From Gracilaria gracilis (Eukaryota; Rhodophyta; Florideophyceae; Gracilariales; Gracilariaceae), in NCBI GenBank assembly GCA_030374805.1, contig JARGSG010000222.1:186001-250000 (forward strand): a stretch of DNA of 64,000 nucleotides, read 5' to 3'. This document shows positions 1-11,400 of this stretch, piece after piece. A program made the translations under genes and the position numbers. The notes under the pieces were generated by a model. It was not told where the DNA came from. It saw only the letters and a program-made list of their open reading frames with translations, and made no database searches. Every line of letters starts with the position of its first letter. Positions within the stretch are counted from its first letter, which is position 1.

Positions 1-333
1 GAAAGGGAAACTCCGCAAGAGAAGGTAACTCCTGCGGTTCAGGATGTTTCCATGCCGTTTATAAGCGGAGATCAAGAGAGAACGGAGACCGTCACGGTTG
101 TGGAAGACCTCATAGAGCCGGCGCCTGCACCCACAAGCCAATCGGACAGTAAGTCGGGTGGGAAGAAGAAGGTCGTGGCCACTTCGCCGTGGCCTGGGGC
201 CGCCTTGGGGTTCCAGCCTACGAAGACCGGTTCGAGTTCGCGTGGTGGTTCGCTGCGGGCCGTGGTACCTCTCCGTGTGGTACTCGTGGGCGCGGTATTA
301 CGAAGCCCGGTTGGAAGAAGACTATTTAGTTGA
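1..333 (+). pseudogene. C-terminal stub of an antisense accessory ORF of gypsy element A
   Basis: Frame 1 is open from the window edge to a stop at 331-333, so only the C-terminal ~110 codons are visible. The peptide is hydrophilic and low complexity: an acidic, Pro/Ala-rich part (VEDLIEPAPAPTSQSDSKSG) then a basic KKK patch. No family recognised. It runs tail-to-tail with element A pol, whose stop lies 310 bp to the right. This is the same position and orientation as the much longer plus-strand ORF at 14347-16179, which ends 367 bp from the element C pol stop. I infer both are antisense accessory genes between pol and the 3' LTR. A second open frame (158-349) overlaps it, so a frameshift near 160 is possible. 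The sequence shows only an ORF stub; its membership in A is inference. Confidence 0.4.
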
Positions 334-643
334 CCGTGCGTACTCATAGCTTTCTTTTCTTTTAAGTAAACTGGGGATTGTTCGTGATGATTTGTGGGCC
401 AATAGCATGTCGTTCTGCGTGTGCCGATGTCGAAAAAGGCGGCGTTTTGTAAAAATTGAAAAGTAATTGACCAAGAGGCGTACGTTGGTGGCGGTTTGTC
501 GCCCAATGATAACGTAGTGGCGGCGCCTTTTGGTGCCCCGTGACGGTTCACCGCTTGCGAGCCAGTACGCACGATCTCGGATCTCCGATCCGCCCCTTTC
601 CCCTTCTTTAAGGTGTCGCCGCTACCGAAGGGTTTCTGCGACG
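334..643. other. Spacer between the antisense ORF and pol of element A
   Basis: About 310 bp separates the two converging ORFs. I see no conserved coding frame here. The minus frames contain stops beyond the chromodomain and the plus frames are short. A converging arrangement should place the 3' ends of both transcripts here, but I could not point to a convincing poly(A) signal. Confidence 0.4.
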
Positions 644-2241
644 CTAATAGCGTGCGATGAAGTGCTGGGGGATGTGTTCCGGCGGTTTGAAGGTATCCTG
701 ATCGGTGCGGTACTCGTGCCATCGTACGCGGTATTGTTGCCCGTTTGGGGTGTCGTGATGGTCGACGACGCGTTCCACTACGCTCGGAACTGTTCCGGGC
801 GGTGGAGTAGGTTGGTCGTCTACTGGTTCGTCCGCATACGGTCCTTGAGGGTCAGCAGCTACTGTGCCGCGTGTCCGTTCGGAAGTGACCGGTGTGGTTG
901 TTGGCCGTGCGGTTGGGGCTTTTGTCACCCTGTCAATACTGACGGTGTTGTGGGTACCGTCTTGGGTTATAGTGACAGTAGCATCCGTTGAGGATACGAT
1001 TTTAAACGGGCCAACAGTCTTCGGTAAAGGCTTCCGATACGTACGTTCTTGATCCGTAAGGTCCTCTTCTGCGTTCTTATAGTCCGGTCGGTCAACGAAC
1101 ACCTCTTCTCCAGGGGTCAAGCTCGGCGTGTACCGTACGGACTTATCAAAGTTTTCCTTATAGCGCTGTTGGGCGCTGGTCAACTTTGTCCGAGCAGTCT
1201 GCAGCGTGGCCTGTAGGAGCTTGAGCGTGGAGCTTTTTAACCGAGCGGCAGTGGGCTGTGTAGGCGTCGTTGGGCCCAGTGACGTACTGGGCTCATCGAG
1301 CAGAACGCTTAGTGGTTTACGCTTTAGCGCAACGTCGAACGGTGCGGTACCGAGAGATCGATGGATCTGTAGGTTGTAACCGTACGTAAGAGGTTGCACA
1401 TACGCGTGCCAAGTGTTCTGATGATCCGCTACGTAGTGGCGTAACATCTCCATGAGTGTTTTGTTAAACCGTTCGGCCTGACCATTTGTTTGCGGATGGT
1501 ACGCGGTCGTTAGTACGTGTTTGGTTCCCAAAGCCGTACATACAGTCTCAAAGAACTTAGAGACAAATTGAGTTCCGATATCGGTTAGCAAGTAGTTTGG
1601 GATTCCGTACGGATAAACCGGAAGGTCTCTGCCAAACTGGGAGCTGTGGTTGACCGCATGGGTATCAAGCGAGCTATCTTGCTAAACCGATCGGTTATAA
1701 CCAGTATGTACTTGTAACCATTTACGGACTTCGTGAATGGACCGAAGATGTCCATCGCGACGAATTCCAGCGGACCGGCGGCGGGGAACAGCTTTAACAG
1801 CTTCTGCGACTTGAAGTGGGTTCCCTTCGTCACCGGGCAGGTTTGATAGTCCTGTACAGTCTGGAATACATCATTGGCCATATGTGGCCAATAGAAGTCT
1901 CGACAGAGACTTTCATACATCCGAGTGGAGCCCGGATGGCCGACGAGACGGAGGTAGTGTGCCAAGTAGATAACGCGTGCCTGCAGTGATGCAGGTATGA
2001 CCTTCGGGATGGCGTCGTCCAGTGGGGCTTTGCGCACGATAAGTCCGTTTCGGTCAATGTCGAACTGAGTGACACCGTTGCCGATGTCTTTCCGTACGGA
2101 CTCACAGAAAGGGTCATCCGCTTGAGCTCGTACCAGCTCTTCGACCGTGACCGGAACGATATTGGTTTCCTCCGAGAGGTGACAGCAAGCATCTCGAGGA
2201 TACCAGCGGATTTCCGTTCGGGTGTTGCCCAGTCGACGCAA
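644..2241 (-). pseudogene. Element A integrase, GPY/F module and chromodomain
   Basis: Two overlapping frames join by a frameshift near 1590. The upstream part (1585-2241) carries the integrase zinc region and HYLRLVGH, with the second half degraded (YQTC for the usual CxxC). The first catalytic Asp follows in FVAMDIFGPF. The downstream part (644-1591) has the second Asp in LTDIGTQF, the catalytic Glu in NGQAERFNKT, a GPY/F-type module (VGPFKIV) and a C-terminal chromodomain (VVERVVDHH, YRVRWHEY). In this family the chromodomain steers insertion toward modified histones. The DDE triad is present, but the frameshift separates its first Asp from the rest. A further frame change lies near 2235, at the RNase H boundary. 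Confidence 0.85.
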
Positions 2242-4307
2242 ACGTCACTGTACTCATTACAGTCAACGGTAATGTTGTTGATGAGGTAGCCGTCGTCCGT
2301 ACGGTCATTCACTAGCAAGCAGGGGACCTCTTCGTCCAATGGGGCATCGCCTTCGCCGTCCGTCTGGATCCGAGAAAGGGCGTCAGCCGCTTGGTGCTTG
2401 ATACCCGGGCGGTGGACGACATCGAAGTCGTACTCCATGAGACGCAACCGCCACCTCGCCAGTCGTCCTGAAGCGTCCGCAAGGTTCAGTATCCAACTCA
2501 AGAAATGGTGATCCGTTCGGACTGTGAACCTCTGACCTTCCAGGTACGGACGGAGGTGCAGTATGGCCCAGACGGCCGCAAGGCATGCCCGTTCGGTAGT
2601 CGAGTATTGCCGTTCGGTCTTGGGTAGAGAGCGGCTCAAGTAACCGATCGGTAGTCAGCCTCCGTCCGGTTGCTTCTGTAGCAGGGTGCATCCTACCTGT
2701 CGGTCACATGCGTCTGTATTCAGAATGTACGAGTACCCGTGACGGGTAATGGCCAAAATGGGCGCGCGTATCAGTCTCTGACGTAATTCTTCAAAGGCTT
2801 CGTATTCTGTATCGGTCAATGTCTCAAACTTCGTGGGCTGCCCCTTTTCCAACTTGTGATTCAATGGAGCCGCAATTCGGGCGAAGTTTGCGACAAACCG
2901 ACGGAAAACGTTACAGAGCCCCAAGAACGATCGGAGCTCCGTCTGGGTCGTAGGCGGTTTAGCCTTCTTGATGGCGTTTTGTGTCTTAAAAGACACTTGT
3001 AGCTTGCCCGGTCGGATAACGTGGCCTAGATAGTCCACCGTGCCACTAAAGAAGTAGCATTTGTCCAGTCGGAGAGTAACACCAGCCGAACGGAGCATAA
3101 GCATTATGGTCCGCACATGGTCATAATGCTCTGCAACCGCCCGAGAATAGATGATTACGTCATCAAGATACACCAGTGCGTACTGCCACTTCACCCGTGA
3201 TAGGATGATATCGAGAGCACGCTGGAAAGTAGCCGGTGCGTTCTTGAGTCCGAACGGCATTCTCCGATAACGTTACAGCCCAATGTGCGACGTGAACGTC
3301 GTTTTGTCCCGGTAGGCTTCGTCCATTTCGGTCTGCCAATAACCACTGTTGGCGTCCGAAGTGGAGAAGATTTGTGCATCTCGAAGAGAGTCGATGCACT
3401 CGTCCATTCGGGGTAGTAAGTATGTGTCCCGTACAGTCGTAGCGTTCAACCGGAGGTAGTCGACGCAGAATTGAAGACTTCTGTCTTTCTTGAGCGCGAA
3501 TACGACCGGAGTGGCCCATTCTGCCGATGAAGGTTCTATGAACCCAGCAGCGAGCTGCTTTGTACCCTCCTTGCGTTCGAGTTCTCTCCTAGCGGGTGCG
3601 GCACGGTACGGCATCTGGAATATGGGCTTCCTGCCTGGTTCCAGATGGATGCGGTGCTTCCCTGCCACAATCGTTCCGAGATGGCCGTCCCACATGTCCA
3701 CAAGCGGTCGAAGTAGCTCAATGACTTTGTCCCGTTCGGTAAAATACTCAGAACGGATCTGTACCTTGCTGGTCCAATCGTTCTCATCTTACCGTACGGT
3801 TTTTTGCTCTTGTTCGGTATCCTTGTATTCCCGTTCGGAATTACTGCCCGAAATCGGAATGTGTTCCCCCTCATTAGACTCGTCGCTCCGCGAAGATGGT
3901 TGCGGAGTTAAGAGCACTACCGGAGATGGAAGAGAAAGTCCGATAACGGTGTTCTTGTGTAGCCGAACCGAGCGGTCAGAAAAGTTTGCTACGCGAACGA
4001 GAAATGGTACGCCCGGTCGGAGCTTCATAACTCCACCCGCAAAGAGTTTGAGTTCAAGCGTTGATCCCGTTCGGTGATGAGACTGTAGAAAGACCAAGCC
4101 GGACGTTTTGCTGGTTACCAAGACGTTCGTTTCCGACATTGGGTGTAGAACAACCGGATGGGCAACGTGTCTCTTATCAGATGGGGTTTCGCGTTCCGGT
4201 TCTGGTTCCGTCGCGGAAGGTGCATTTGGTCCGTAGGCGGAAGACTGTATAGATATCGGTTTGGAATGACGTAGGAGTATTGTCCATTTCGGTGGTAGAA
4301 TTGCCAA
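2230..4307 (-). pseudogene. Element A reverse transcriptase-RNase H
   Basis: One frame runs from about 4307 to 2230 with in-frame stops. RT starts after a spacer; MRFCVDY-type and DECIDSL motifs lie at 3400-3480. A TAA at about 3272 interrupts GL*RYRRMPFGLKNAP. The catalytic box LVYLDDVIIYS is intact at about 3160-3190, followed by YLGHVIRPG and SFLGLCNVFRRFV. A TGA near 2652 separates RT from RNase H (PIGYLSRSL, TERQYSTTERACLA, VRTDHHFLSW, ADALSRI). Residues for polymerase activity are conserved but the stops prevent a continuous product. High similarity in motif order to the element F pol indicates the same family. Confidence 0.88.
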
Positions 4308-4591
4308 GACGTACTTGTCAACAAAAAGAGTAGTACGCTGTTGGAGAGGTTAGAAACCACCAGGAACTGTACTCGTACATTGAGGTCACCGGTTTGGACC
4401 ATTAGGAGGAGAACTCCCCCGACATCCATGCGGTTCTTCGACGCGTCCGTAATTCGAGGTCTTACGTCCGGTCGGAGTTTTGAGCGCCATTTCGGAGGGA
4501 GATGGCGTTCATGAACCAGACAAGGCCCGGCTCCGTTGTCAAGAACTTCCGTTAACAGATACATAACTGCCGTGTTGAGGCTAACCGACAC
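3789..4591 (-). pseudogene. Element A aspartic protease and linker
   Basis: The frame around 4115-4591 carries the retropepsin region. The active-site motif reads LDNGAGP where element C has LDTGAGP, so the conserved Thr is Asn. Downstream RPRITDASKNRMDVGG matches the flap and spacer of the C and F proteases. A frame change near 4200-4300 joins it to the linker that leads into RT (3789-4307), which contains NVLVTSKTSG and LRPGVPFLVRVANFSD. The role would be Gag-Pol cleavage. The altered active site and frameshift mean it is probably inactive. Confidence 0.7.
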
Positions 4592-4862
4592 GTGCCCTTT
4601 GTAGTTCGCGCTAGAGAGGAGGACCGTTTCGGGTTCAATATCCGTATAGGTCAGGTCACATGTCAGGACAGAGGGCTCCCCTCGGTTGGAGTCCGTTCGG
4701 TCTGTCGCTGACGGGGCGAGGCTAGGTTTCTGTGGAGGAGGTGTTGCCTCTACGCTTCCTCCCGGTCGTTTTCCTGGTCGGGGACAGGATCCTCGACCAG
4801 CCTACCAGCCTGTGTCGGTCTTGGTGAGTACGTCTGGCGAGGCGGTCCGCCCTGGCGATACC

Positions 4863-6940
4863 CTACGTTGTCCTTTGGGGTATCAGTTTTCCGTCCGGTC
4901 TGGTAGGCACTGTACTAGCCTTACTCTCGGCGTTGCTGATAATTATCTTACCGCATGGCCAGCAGCTTCTCCTTTCGGTCCGGCGGGAGCATCTGACAGC
5001 AGTTGGGCTCCCGCGAAATACAAATCCGATACGGTTTAACTGGTGCCTGCCCCTGGGGTTGCTGTACCCTGGAGCTGGCAGGACTGGGGTAAGACAAAAC
5101 GGACTGAGCCGGCGTTGAAGCCGAGGGCGTAATGGCAGGCGAGGGCATGGAAGACGATCGGGACACCACGAGGACATGTTCCCCGTCTTCATCCGATACG
5201 GAATAGATCGATCCCGACAGGGTATCGATACTGTGAACCTTCCGGGCGGTACGGAAAGACTCTTTCCGAGTGGCTGGCTTTTGAGTATCGACCCGAACGG
5301 ACTGGAGATGTGAGACACGATGGGTGTCTCCGCGTATCAGGCAAGTGCATCGTATTCGATATTGGGATGCGAGGTGAGGTGATTCCCCCCCTTGGACCGT
5401 ATGGCGGCAAGGAGTCCTTCGACTAAGATCCGCTTCAAATTCCGATCGGTAAAGACATTTCCGAAACGGAGGGCTTTCGTCCAGAGCTTCTGGGCGAATT
5501 CTGTTTCGGACATGCCTGATGCTTGGCAGTAGATGGTGACCTCTGCGGCCGCGTCGGCGATGATCTCATCCGTTGCTTACGTGGTCAACAGGAAGTTGAC
5601 TACCTCTCTGTACGTGTGGGGAGACTCATCCCGAGTACGGTCGACAGCGCCAGACTCACCTTCGAGCCGAAACTGAACCAGAGCGTGCGCCGGTCCGGTC
5701 AGGTAAAACTAGAAACACCAGAGGGCAGCCCCCTCAGTGAGTCCGTCATGGTTGCAAGCGGTTTAAAACCGCTGTAAAAAATTCAGCACCGATATCGGAT
5801 CCGTCCCGGAAAAGAAATGACCCTTCATCTGGACATTCAATTTCTTTTGGTAGCGCGCAAACTTGCGCGCCACCCGCGAATTGTACGTCTGGCTCCTCCT
5901 GAGCAACCTGTACGTACGGTAGTCCACCAATTTGGCAAACTTCTCGTTCAAGGGCCTGATGCGTTTTAGCATCAACCTGTCCGAACGGGAACGATACCGA
6001 TCGGACTTCCTCCTTCGTCGAGAGCTACGGGAGTGTCGGTCGACTTCCGAATCCGTGCGGTCGTCATCCGACGATTACTCCGAAGAGTCCGAGTCCGTTC
6101 TGGCTGATCGTCGCCTTCTCTGGAGGCGACGGTCCTTCCGTCTACGGGGCGCGTCATCCGGGTCGGAACTTCCGCTCGGTCTCACGCCTCTGCGGCGGCG
6201 ATTCCTCTTCTCGTCGGAGGATTTCCTGAGCTTCCGTTCGGATCGTCCTGCGGGTTGACTGGCGGAAGGTACACTCCGGTCGGACCCCTCGTTGGGCCCT
6301 ATTTCAGTTCCGGTCGGTGTTGCCTCTCGCCCCTAGCGGGAGCATTGTCCGTATGGTCAATAAATGATTTGGGTGGGTGGGTCGGTAGCTGAGCTACCAG
6401 TGCGGCCAGCGTACTGTTCAGAGCTGACGTAGCGGGTTCCGATCGGTCTGTCTTCAGGATATTTCTGACCATATCGTGTACGATCGGTAGAATATCGTAG
6501 TGCAGAAGCACCGGGATTCGGTCCTTGAGGTACGTCTCCACAGCCATGGGGACGTGGACCTCAATTTCCGTTCGGAGACTCTGCAGGGCATAGGGAGCGA
6601 TCCCTGCCAAGAGTTCCCGTGCCGTAGTCCGTTCAGTGAGGAGTGGCGGCGCGGGGCCAGCTTCGCCCCGCGGCGTCTTCTCAGTTTCGGGAAAAGGGGC
6701 GAGGGCAATTTCCTCGTCCTCGTTCCGTGCGGACTTTGGCCTGTTAGGTGCGGACCCGTCACGGATTATCCGTTCGGGTTCCTCTGACGGCGTCGCATAG
6801 GCCGTCGCGTTGCTTCGGGTGCTTCGGCGGCCTACCGAAGCGGCATCTGAAGCGGCGCGAGTTGCGACCAGTGCGGACTTTGCGAAGTCTTTTTCGACCG
6901 AAGACCCTTCACCCATTTCTCCGTGCGGACGATGACTCAT
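4863..6940 (-). pseudogene. Element A gag
   Basis: I place the start at ATG 6940-6938 (MSHRPHGEMGEG), the first ATG after the putative PBS. The first ~210 codons are open. They resemble the N-terminal helical segment of F and G gag and are rich in Glu/Arg/Ala. A central segment (5763-5975: NEKFAKLVDYRTYRLLRR, HFFSGTDPISVLNFL) matches FSGQDPILVLDFL in F and FTGGDPILVLNFL in C, which identifies it as capsid-like gag. Frames change several times between 6300 and 4900. A CCHC zinc knuckle like that of C and F is not clearly preserved (CISREPNCC near 5010 may be its remnant). Confidence 0.7.
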
Positions 6941-7016
6941 ACTGTACGAATCGATTCCACGATCGGTTCTGCTGCTATGTACGGTCTCGAATTCCACTTC
7001 TAGATCGGGAGACCAA

Positions 7017-7325
7017 TGTGGTATAATGCAAAAAAAGGGAGAGAGTCCGAAGCGGTCTTGAGACAGGAGCGGCGGCAGCGTACAGTCGTGTGACTGTAAT
7101 GAATCCAAACGGAGAGAAGGGCCGGAACCACCGGGTGGTCGAAGGTAGAGTAGACGATTGGTATCACCAGGCACGTACAGGAACGTGCAGAAGGGTAAGA
7201 ACGGTCTGAGAAACCCAGTAAAGAAGTAGCTGTGCGGTCTATCGTGAGTGCAAACTAACGAAGAAGACGTTCGGCAGAAGGTGATTGTCGTTCACGATTG
7301 GGGGCCTCGGGAGATCCGAACTACA
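7017..7325 (-). repeat. Element A 5' LTR with putative primer-binding site
   Basis: On the minus strand the segment starts TGTAGTTCGG (7325) and ends ACCACA (7017). The start resembles that of the element E 3' LTR (TGTAGTTCAATG). One base downstream lies TGGTCTCCCGATC (7015-7003), a plausible tRNA primer-binding site because PBSs begin with TGG, complementary to the CCA end of a tRNA. The gag ATG follows 63 bp later. The partner 3' LTR is outside the window, so the ends are inferred from these terminal motifs rather than from a repeat pair. Confidence 0.55.
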
Positions 7326-7460
7326 ACTAAATATCGGGTCTGGGCCCCATTACCAACTACTGTACGATCGGTCTAATTTGCATTGCCACCATCCAGCACC
7401 ACACAACTTGTTCACGTGTCCAACTCGTACGCTCGGCCAACCCGTCCGGCACTCGTTCAG
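7326..7460. other. Short segment between elements A and B
   Basis: About 135 bp between the inferred A LTR and B LTR. I see no gene. It may be host target DNA or the outer part of either LTR, since the outer ends were not confirmed by a second copy. Confidence 0.3.
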
Positions 7461-7878
7461 TGTAGCAATTTGATTCGTTTTTCAGAATGTTTTGGTTTTT
7501 GCTTACCATTTAAAATATTTTGCAAAGTTTAAGTTTTTCAATAAACTATAATTTATTCTTACTTATTGTAAAGACCGCTTTGTCGGGGAAGGCACTTCTG
7601 GGCTCTCCTTCCCGCTCTGCGCTTGGAGCGAGAAGACGGGAGAGAGTGAAGCGCTCCGACAACACAGCTTATATAGACTTTACGATTTAGAAGTAGAAGC
7701 ACTGTAGTTAGACAAATACTTCCACTAGCAAAATCCAACAATAAAATATAGCAATGATTCCACCCATGCATTCCACGCAAACTTCCACAGTTAAATTCCA
7801 ACAAATCAGTCCAACAAAGATATCCAGCAATAAATAAACTAATTAATTTGGGACTAACTCCCCTACAGATTCACAACA
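7461..7878 (-). repeat. Element B 3' LTR with TATA box and poly(A) signal
   Basis: Read on the minus strand the repeat starts TGTTGTGAATC at 7878, directly after the PPT. It contains a good TATA box, TATATAAG, at 7675-7668 and AATAAA at 7557-7552. The outer end is taken at TGCTACA (7461) but could be some tens of bases inside. The TATA box would start transcription about 30 bp downstream, giving an R-U5 that contains the poly(A) signal, the normal LTR layout. No partner copy was found, so boundaries are approximate. Confidence 0.6.
7668..7675 (-). promoter_or_regulatory. TATA box in element B LTR
   Basis: TATATAAG on the minus strand inside the LTR, about 200 bp from its inferred U3 start and about 115 bp before the AATAAA. 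Position and sequence fit a Pol II core promoter of the retrotransposon. Confidence 0.55.
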
Positions 7879-7879
7879 A

Positions 7880-7893
7880 ATACTCCCTCCTTA
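7880..7893 (-). promoter_or_regulatory. Polypurine tract of element B
   Basis: On the minus strand TTTAAGGAGGGAGTATT ends one base before the LTR start TGTTG. Purine-rich sequence touching the 3' LTR is the plus-strand primer site of LTR retrotransposons. Closely similar AAGGAGGGGG and AAGAAGGGGAG tracts precede the C-type LTRs at 14290 and 62280. Confidence 0.6.
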
Positions 7894-7956
7894 AAACCAT
7901 TAATCGTCCTCGATTAACGTTATTCATTCCATTGCAATATATCGTTTTAAGATTCA

Positions 7957-8468
7957 TCAATGATGCGGGGAACTATTGGGAACAGGCTGATTTTCGAAGA
8001 TTCCGGGAGGATTGGGGAACAGGACCATATCTATACGAGGCTCGAATTCAAGAGAGAAGTCATTTTCATCCGGTAACTCCTCCATGTGAATCAAAGCACC
8101 TTCAACAGCGTCCATAAACATATCAGCAGGATTCGGTGTGAGATGTCCGTACTGTGAGACCAAGTAGCAGAAAAGAAACAGAATATATTCCTCATGCACT
8201 TCATCCATTACGCCGTTATCATAACCTCAAATAGCTTTCGGAGCATTATTGCGTTGTCCTCTGTTAAGATTGGTCCTTTGAGTTGCATGAAAGCGAAACA
8301 AATGTGACAAGAGGCCCAAGCAAGACGAAGTCTCTCTGAGAGATTTTCAGCCATTCCATCAAACCACGTTAGCCTCTTTCGTCCTCCTAATATTATTGGT
8401 CCATAGAACTGCCTTGTGGTATCGAATCGGAGGTTGTTAGCAACCTCGTTTTCGTTGTGGTTCGCCAT
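7957..8468 (-). CDS. Extra sense ORF of element B between pol and PPT
   Basis: Two consecutive frames on the element's coding strand: 8208-8468 (86 codons, starts MANHNENEVANNLRF) and 7957-8208 (83 codons, starts MDEVHEEYILFLF). They meet at an overlapping stop-start, TAATG, so this is either reinitiation or one ORF of about 170 codons split by a frameshift. The product is acidic (EELPDENDFSLEFEPRID) with no clear transmembrane segment; ILFLFCYLV is too short to rely on. Its first ~25 codons overlap the end of the pol frame. It sits where env or other third ORFs occur in some LTR elements. I do not recognise the family. It is not a simple shadow, because pol ends within the overlap. Confidence 0.5.
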
Positions 8469-11400
8469 GATGTATTAAGTTCCGGTTCGGCGGATGTGAT
8501 GAGTGTTTGACTATCGACCCACTGATTCTCAGTGTCGTCCGTGTTTTTATAGTGGACTAGATATTGCAGGCGACTGCGTCGAATTCGGTGGTCGAGAATC
8601 TTCTCAATGCGATTGGCTGGAACCGTGACCAGTTTCTCCGCTTTTAGAGAGGTTACACCCTTGTGTTGATTTTCAGTACTCGTAGGTTGCACGAATGGTT
8701 TCAGCAATGATACATAGAAGGTATGATGAATTCGTTCCAGCTTCTTAGTTAATTGTTATTCATATGATCGTCCTTCAGCTAAAACCTTACGCACGGGGTA
8801 TGGTCCTATGTATTTCGGCGCCAGCTTCTTTGTACGTCCTTCTTTGAAATTCAAATTCTTGGTGGAAAGCATAACCCTATCACCAAATTTGAATATTTGT
8901 TCCTTGCGGTTTATGTTGATATCGTCTACCATTTTTAGATTAGTTGCTTCAATGGAGTCTTTGGCGACTTCCGTTGCATACTTAATATTATCAATGAATT
9001 TGGCTGTAGCATCGTTACTAATTTCGGTTCCGTCATGATGAAGGAAGTCCGAAATAGTAACTGGGTGATGACCATATTCTAGGAAAAAAGGAGTTTCCTT
9101 TGTGGACTCATTGATGTAATTATTATATGCAAATTCCAGACCAGGGAGGTATATATCCCAGTCTTTTTGGGTATAACTAATGAAACATCGTAGAATTTCT
9201 TCCAGAGTTCGGAAAGCACGTTCCTATTGTCCATCGGTTTGAGGATGAAATGCAGTAGAGAGGTTAAGTTTTACCTTCAATATTGGCATTGGTTCTTTCC
9301 AGAAATTTCCAGTAAATCTTGAATCTCTATCAGATATGATTTTTCGCGGTAGTCCGTGGTGCTTGTAGATTTCCTTATAGAAAACCTCTGCAGTGTCCTT
9401 TGCATTGACATTGCTCTTCATAGAGATAAAGTGAGTTCCCTTAGATAGTTTATCTACAACCACTAGGATTGAGCACATTCCATCCTTGGTTTTGGGTAAA
9501 TCAAATATGAAATCCATAGAGATTACTTCCCATTTCTTACTAGGTGGAGGAAATGGACGAAGAAGTCCCTTCATATTTTGATTAGTACTTTTGGCTTCTT
9601 GACATCTAGGACAACTTCGTACGAATTCTTTGATGTCCTTATTCACGCCAGGCCAAAAGAAATTTCTTTTCATTAGCGTTATCGTATATTGGCTTCCTCG
9701 GTGGGCACCTAACAATGATTGATGATTATCAATGATGAGTTGTTTCTTAATACCCCCCTCCGGAATACATAGACGTCGTTCGAAATACAGTTTTTTGTTC
9801 TTCCAATGAAAAGGTTCCTGAACATTAGCGATAACTTCATTAAAGAATTCGTCTTTCTTGTAACCTTCAGTAAGGTTCTTTAAAGTTTCATATTTTATCT
9901 TAATTGTGGTTATGTTTAAAAGTTTTCTGATGATATCAGAAGAAACCTTTTCCTTTTCTTTGTGTTTGCGAGACAAAGCGTCCGCAACCTTATTGTCTTT
10001 TCCTTTTAGATATTTGATTTCATAATCACGTTCTTGCATAAACTCTACCCATCTTACTTGTTTTCTGGAAAGTGTTTTTTGCAATTCCAAATACTAAAGC
10101 GGGTGATGATCAGTTAAGATGATAGACTTAGATCCATGTAGATATGAACTCCAAGTTTCAAGAGCATGAACAATAGCTAATAATTCTCTTTCATGTGTCC
10201 AATAACCTTTTTCGGCACTTGATAATTTTATAGAGGGATAAGCTACTCGTCTGCTTCCTCATTCATCTATTTGGGTAAGAACAGCGCCTATTCTTGTTTC
10301 AGAAGCGTCCGCTGTTATTTCATATGGTTTCAGTGGATCAGCACATCTTAAGATTGGTGTGTTAATTAACGCACTTTTAAGATTGTTAAAAGCATTCTGC
10401 TGTTCTTCTTTCCATTGGAATGGAATACTCTTCTTTGTAAGGTCAGAGAGTGAAGCAGCTATTTTCGAGAAGTCTTTGACAAACCTTCTATAGTAATTGC
10501 ATAATCCAAGGAAGCTTAGAACTTCTGTTATATTGGAAGGTATTTCCCAATTACTGATGGCTTCAGTTTTCTCTCGACTAACTTTAATTCCTTCAGGAGT
10601 TAAAATGTGTCCCAAGTATTCAATGGAACTTTTCATGAATTCAAACTTGGATAACTTCCCATAAAGTTCATTCTTCTTTAATATTTCAAATACTGTTCGT
10701 AGGTGTTTTAGATGCTCTTCTTTCGTTTTACTATAAACGAGTATATCATCTAAGTAAACAAGTACGTATTCATCCAAATATTCTCTGAATAAGATGTTCG
10801 TATAGGTCTGAAAACATCCTGGGGCTCCAGTGACTCCGAAGGATGTCACTAGATATTTGAATTGTCCGTATCTTGTACGAAAAGCAGTTTTTTCTCGGTC
10901 ACCTTCTCTAACCTTTATTTGATTATATCCCAATCGTAAATCGAGTGCGGAGAAGTACTTTGCACCACCTACTTGGTCCCATACTTCATCAATTCTGGGT
11001 AGGGGTACTTGATTCTTAATTGTTTGTTAATTCAGTGCGCGGTAGTCAACGCACATACGAAGACTTCCGTCTTTTTTCTTGGTAGATAATACTGGGCTTC
11101 CCCAAGGACTTATACTAGGCCTGATGAAGCCGTGAGCTAAGAGTTCATTTATCTGTTTTTTTCATTTCACTTAGTTCTACCTTAGACAATTTGTAGATTG
11201 GTCCCATCGTAGGACTTGATCCTTCTTTCAGATCGATTCTCATTTCTACTTGTCGACCTTGTCGTAATCGTCTAGGTAATTCATTGGGAAAAACGTCTTG
11301 ATACTCACTTAATAACTTTTTTAATTGGATATCCACTTCTTCACTTTGTTTTGTACTTTTGGGATCAACCTTGTCCCTATGTGGTTTGATAATAATATGG

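Larger units (their letters stand above)
1..7325 (-). mobile_element. Ty3/gypsy chromodomain retrotransposon A (3' end outside window)
   Basis: Minus-strand element in the order 5' LTR (7017-7325), PBS, gag, protease, RT, RNase H, integrase, GPY/F module, chromodomain. This is the standard Ty3/gypsy order, with RNase H before integrase. Its 3' LTR would lie left of the window. Coding is broken by several frameshifts and stops, so it is not autonomous. GC-rich. It is distinguished from all other elements here by a very high density of CCGNNCGG octamers (see findings). It shares gag, RT and integrase blocks with elements C, F, G and E and is unlike element B. Confidence 0.9.

Noticed and set aside
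72-722. 216-codon minus ORF downstream of element A pol
   Set aside because: Low-complexity frame overlapping the pol end and the spacer; no similarity to integrase or chromodomain parts seen in C and E.
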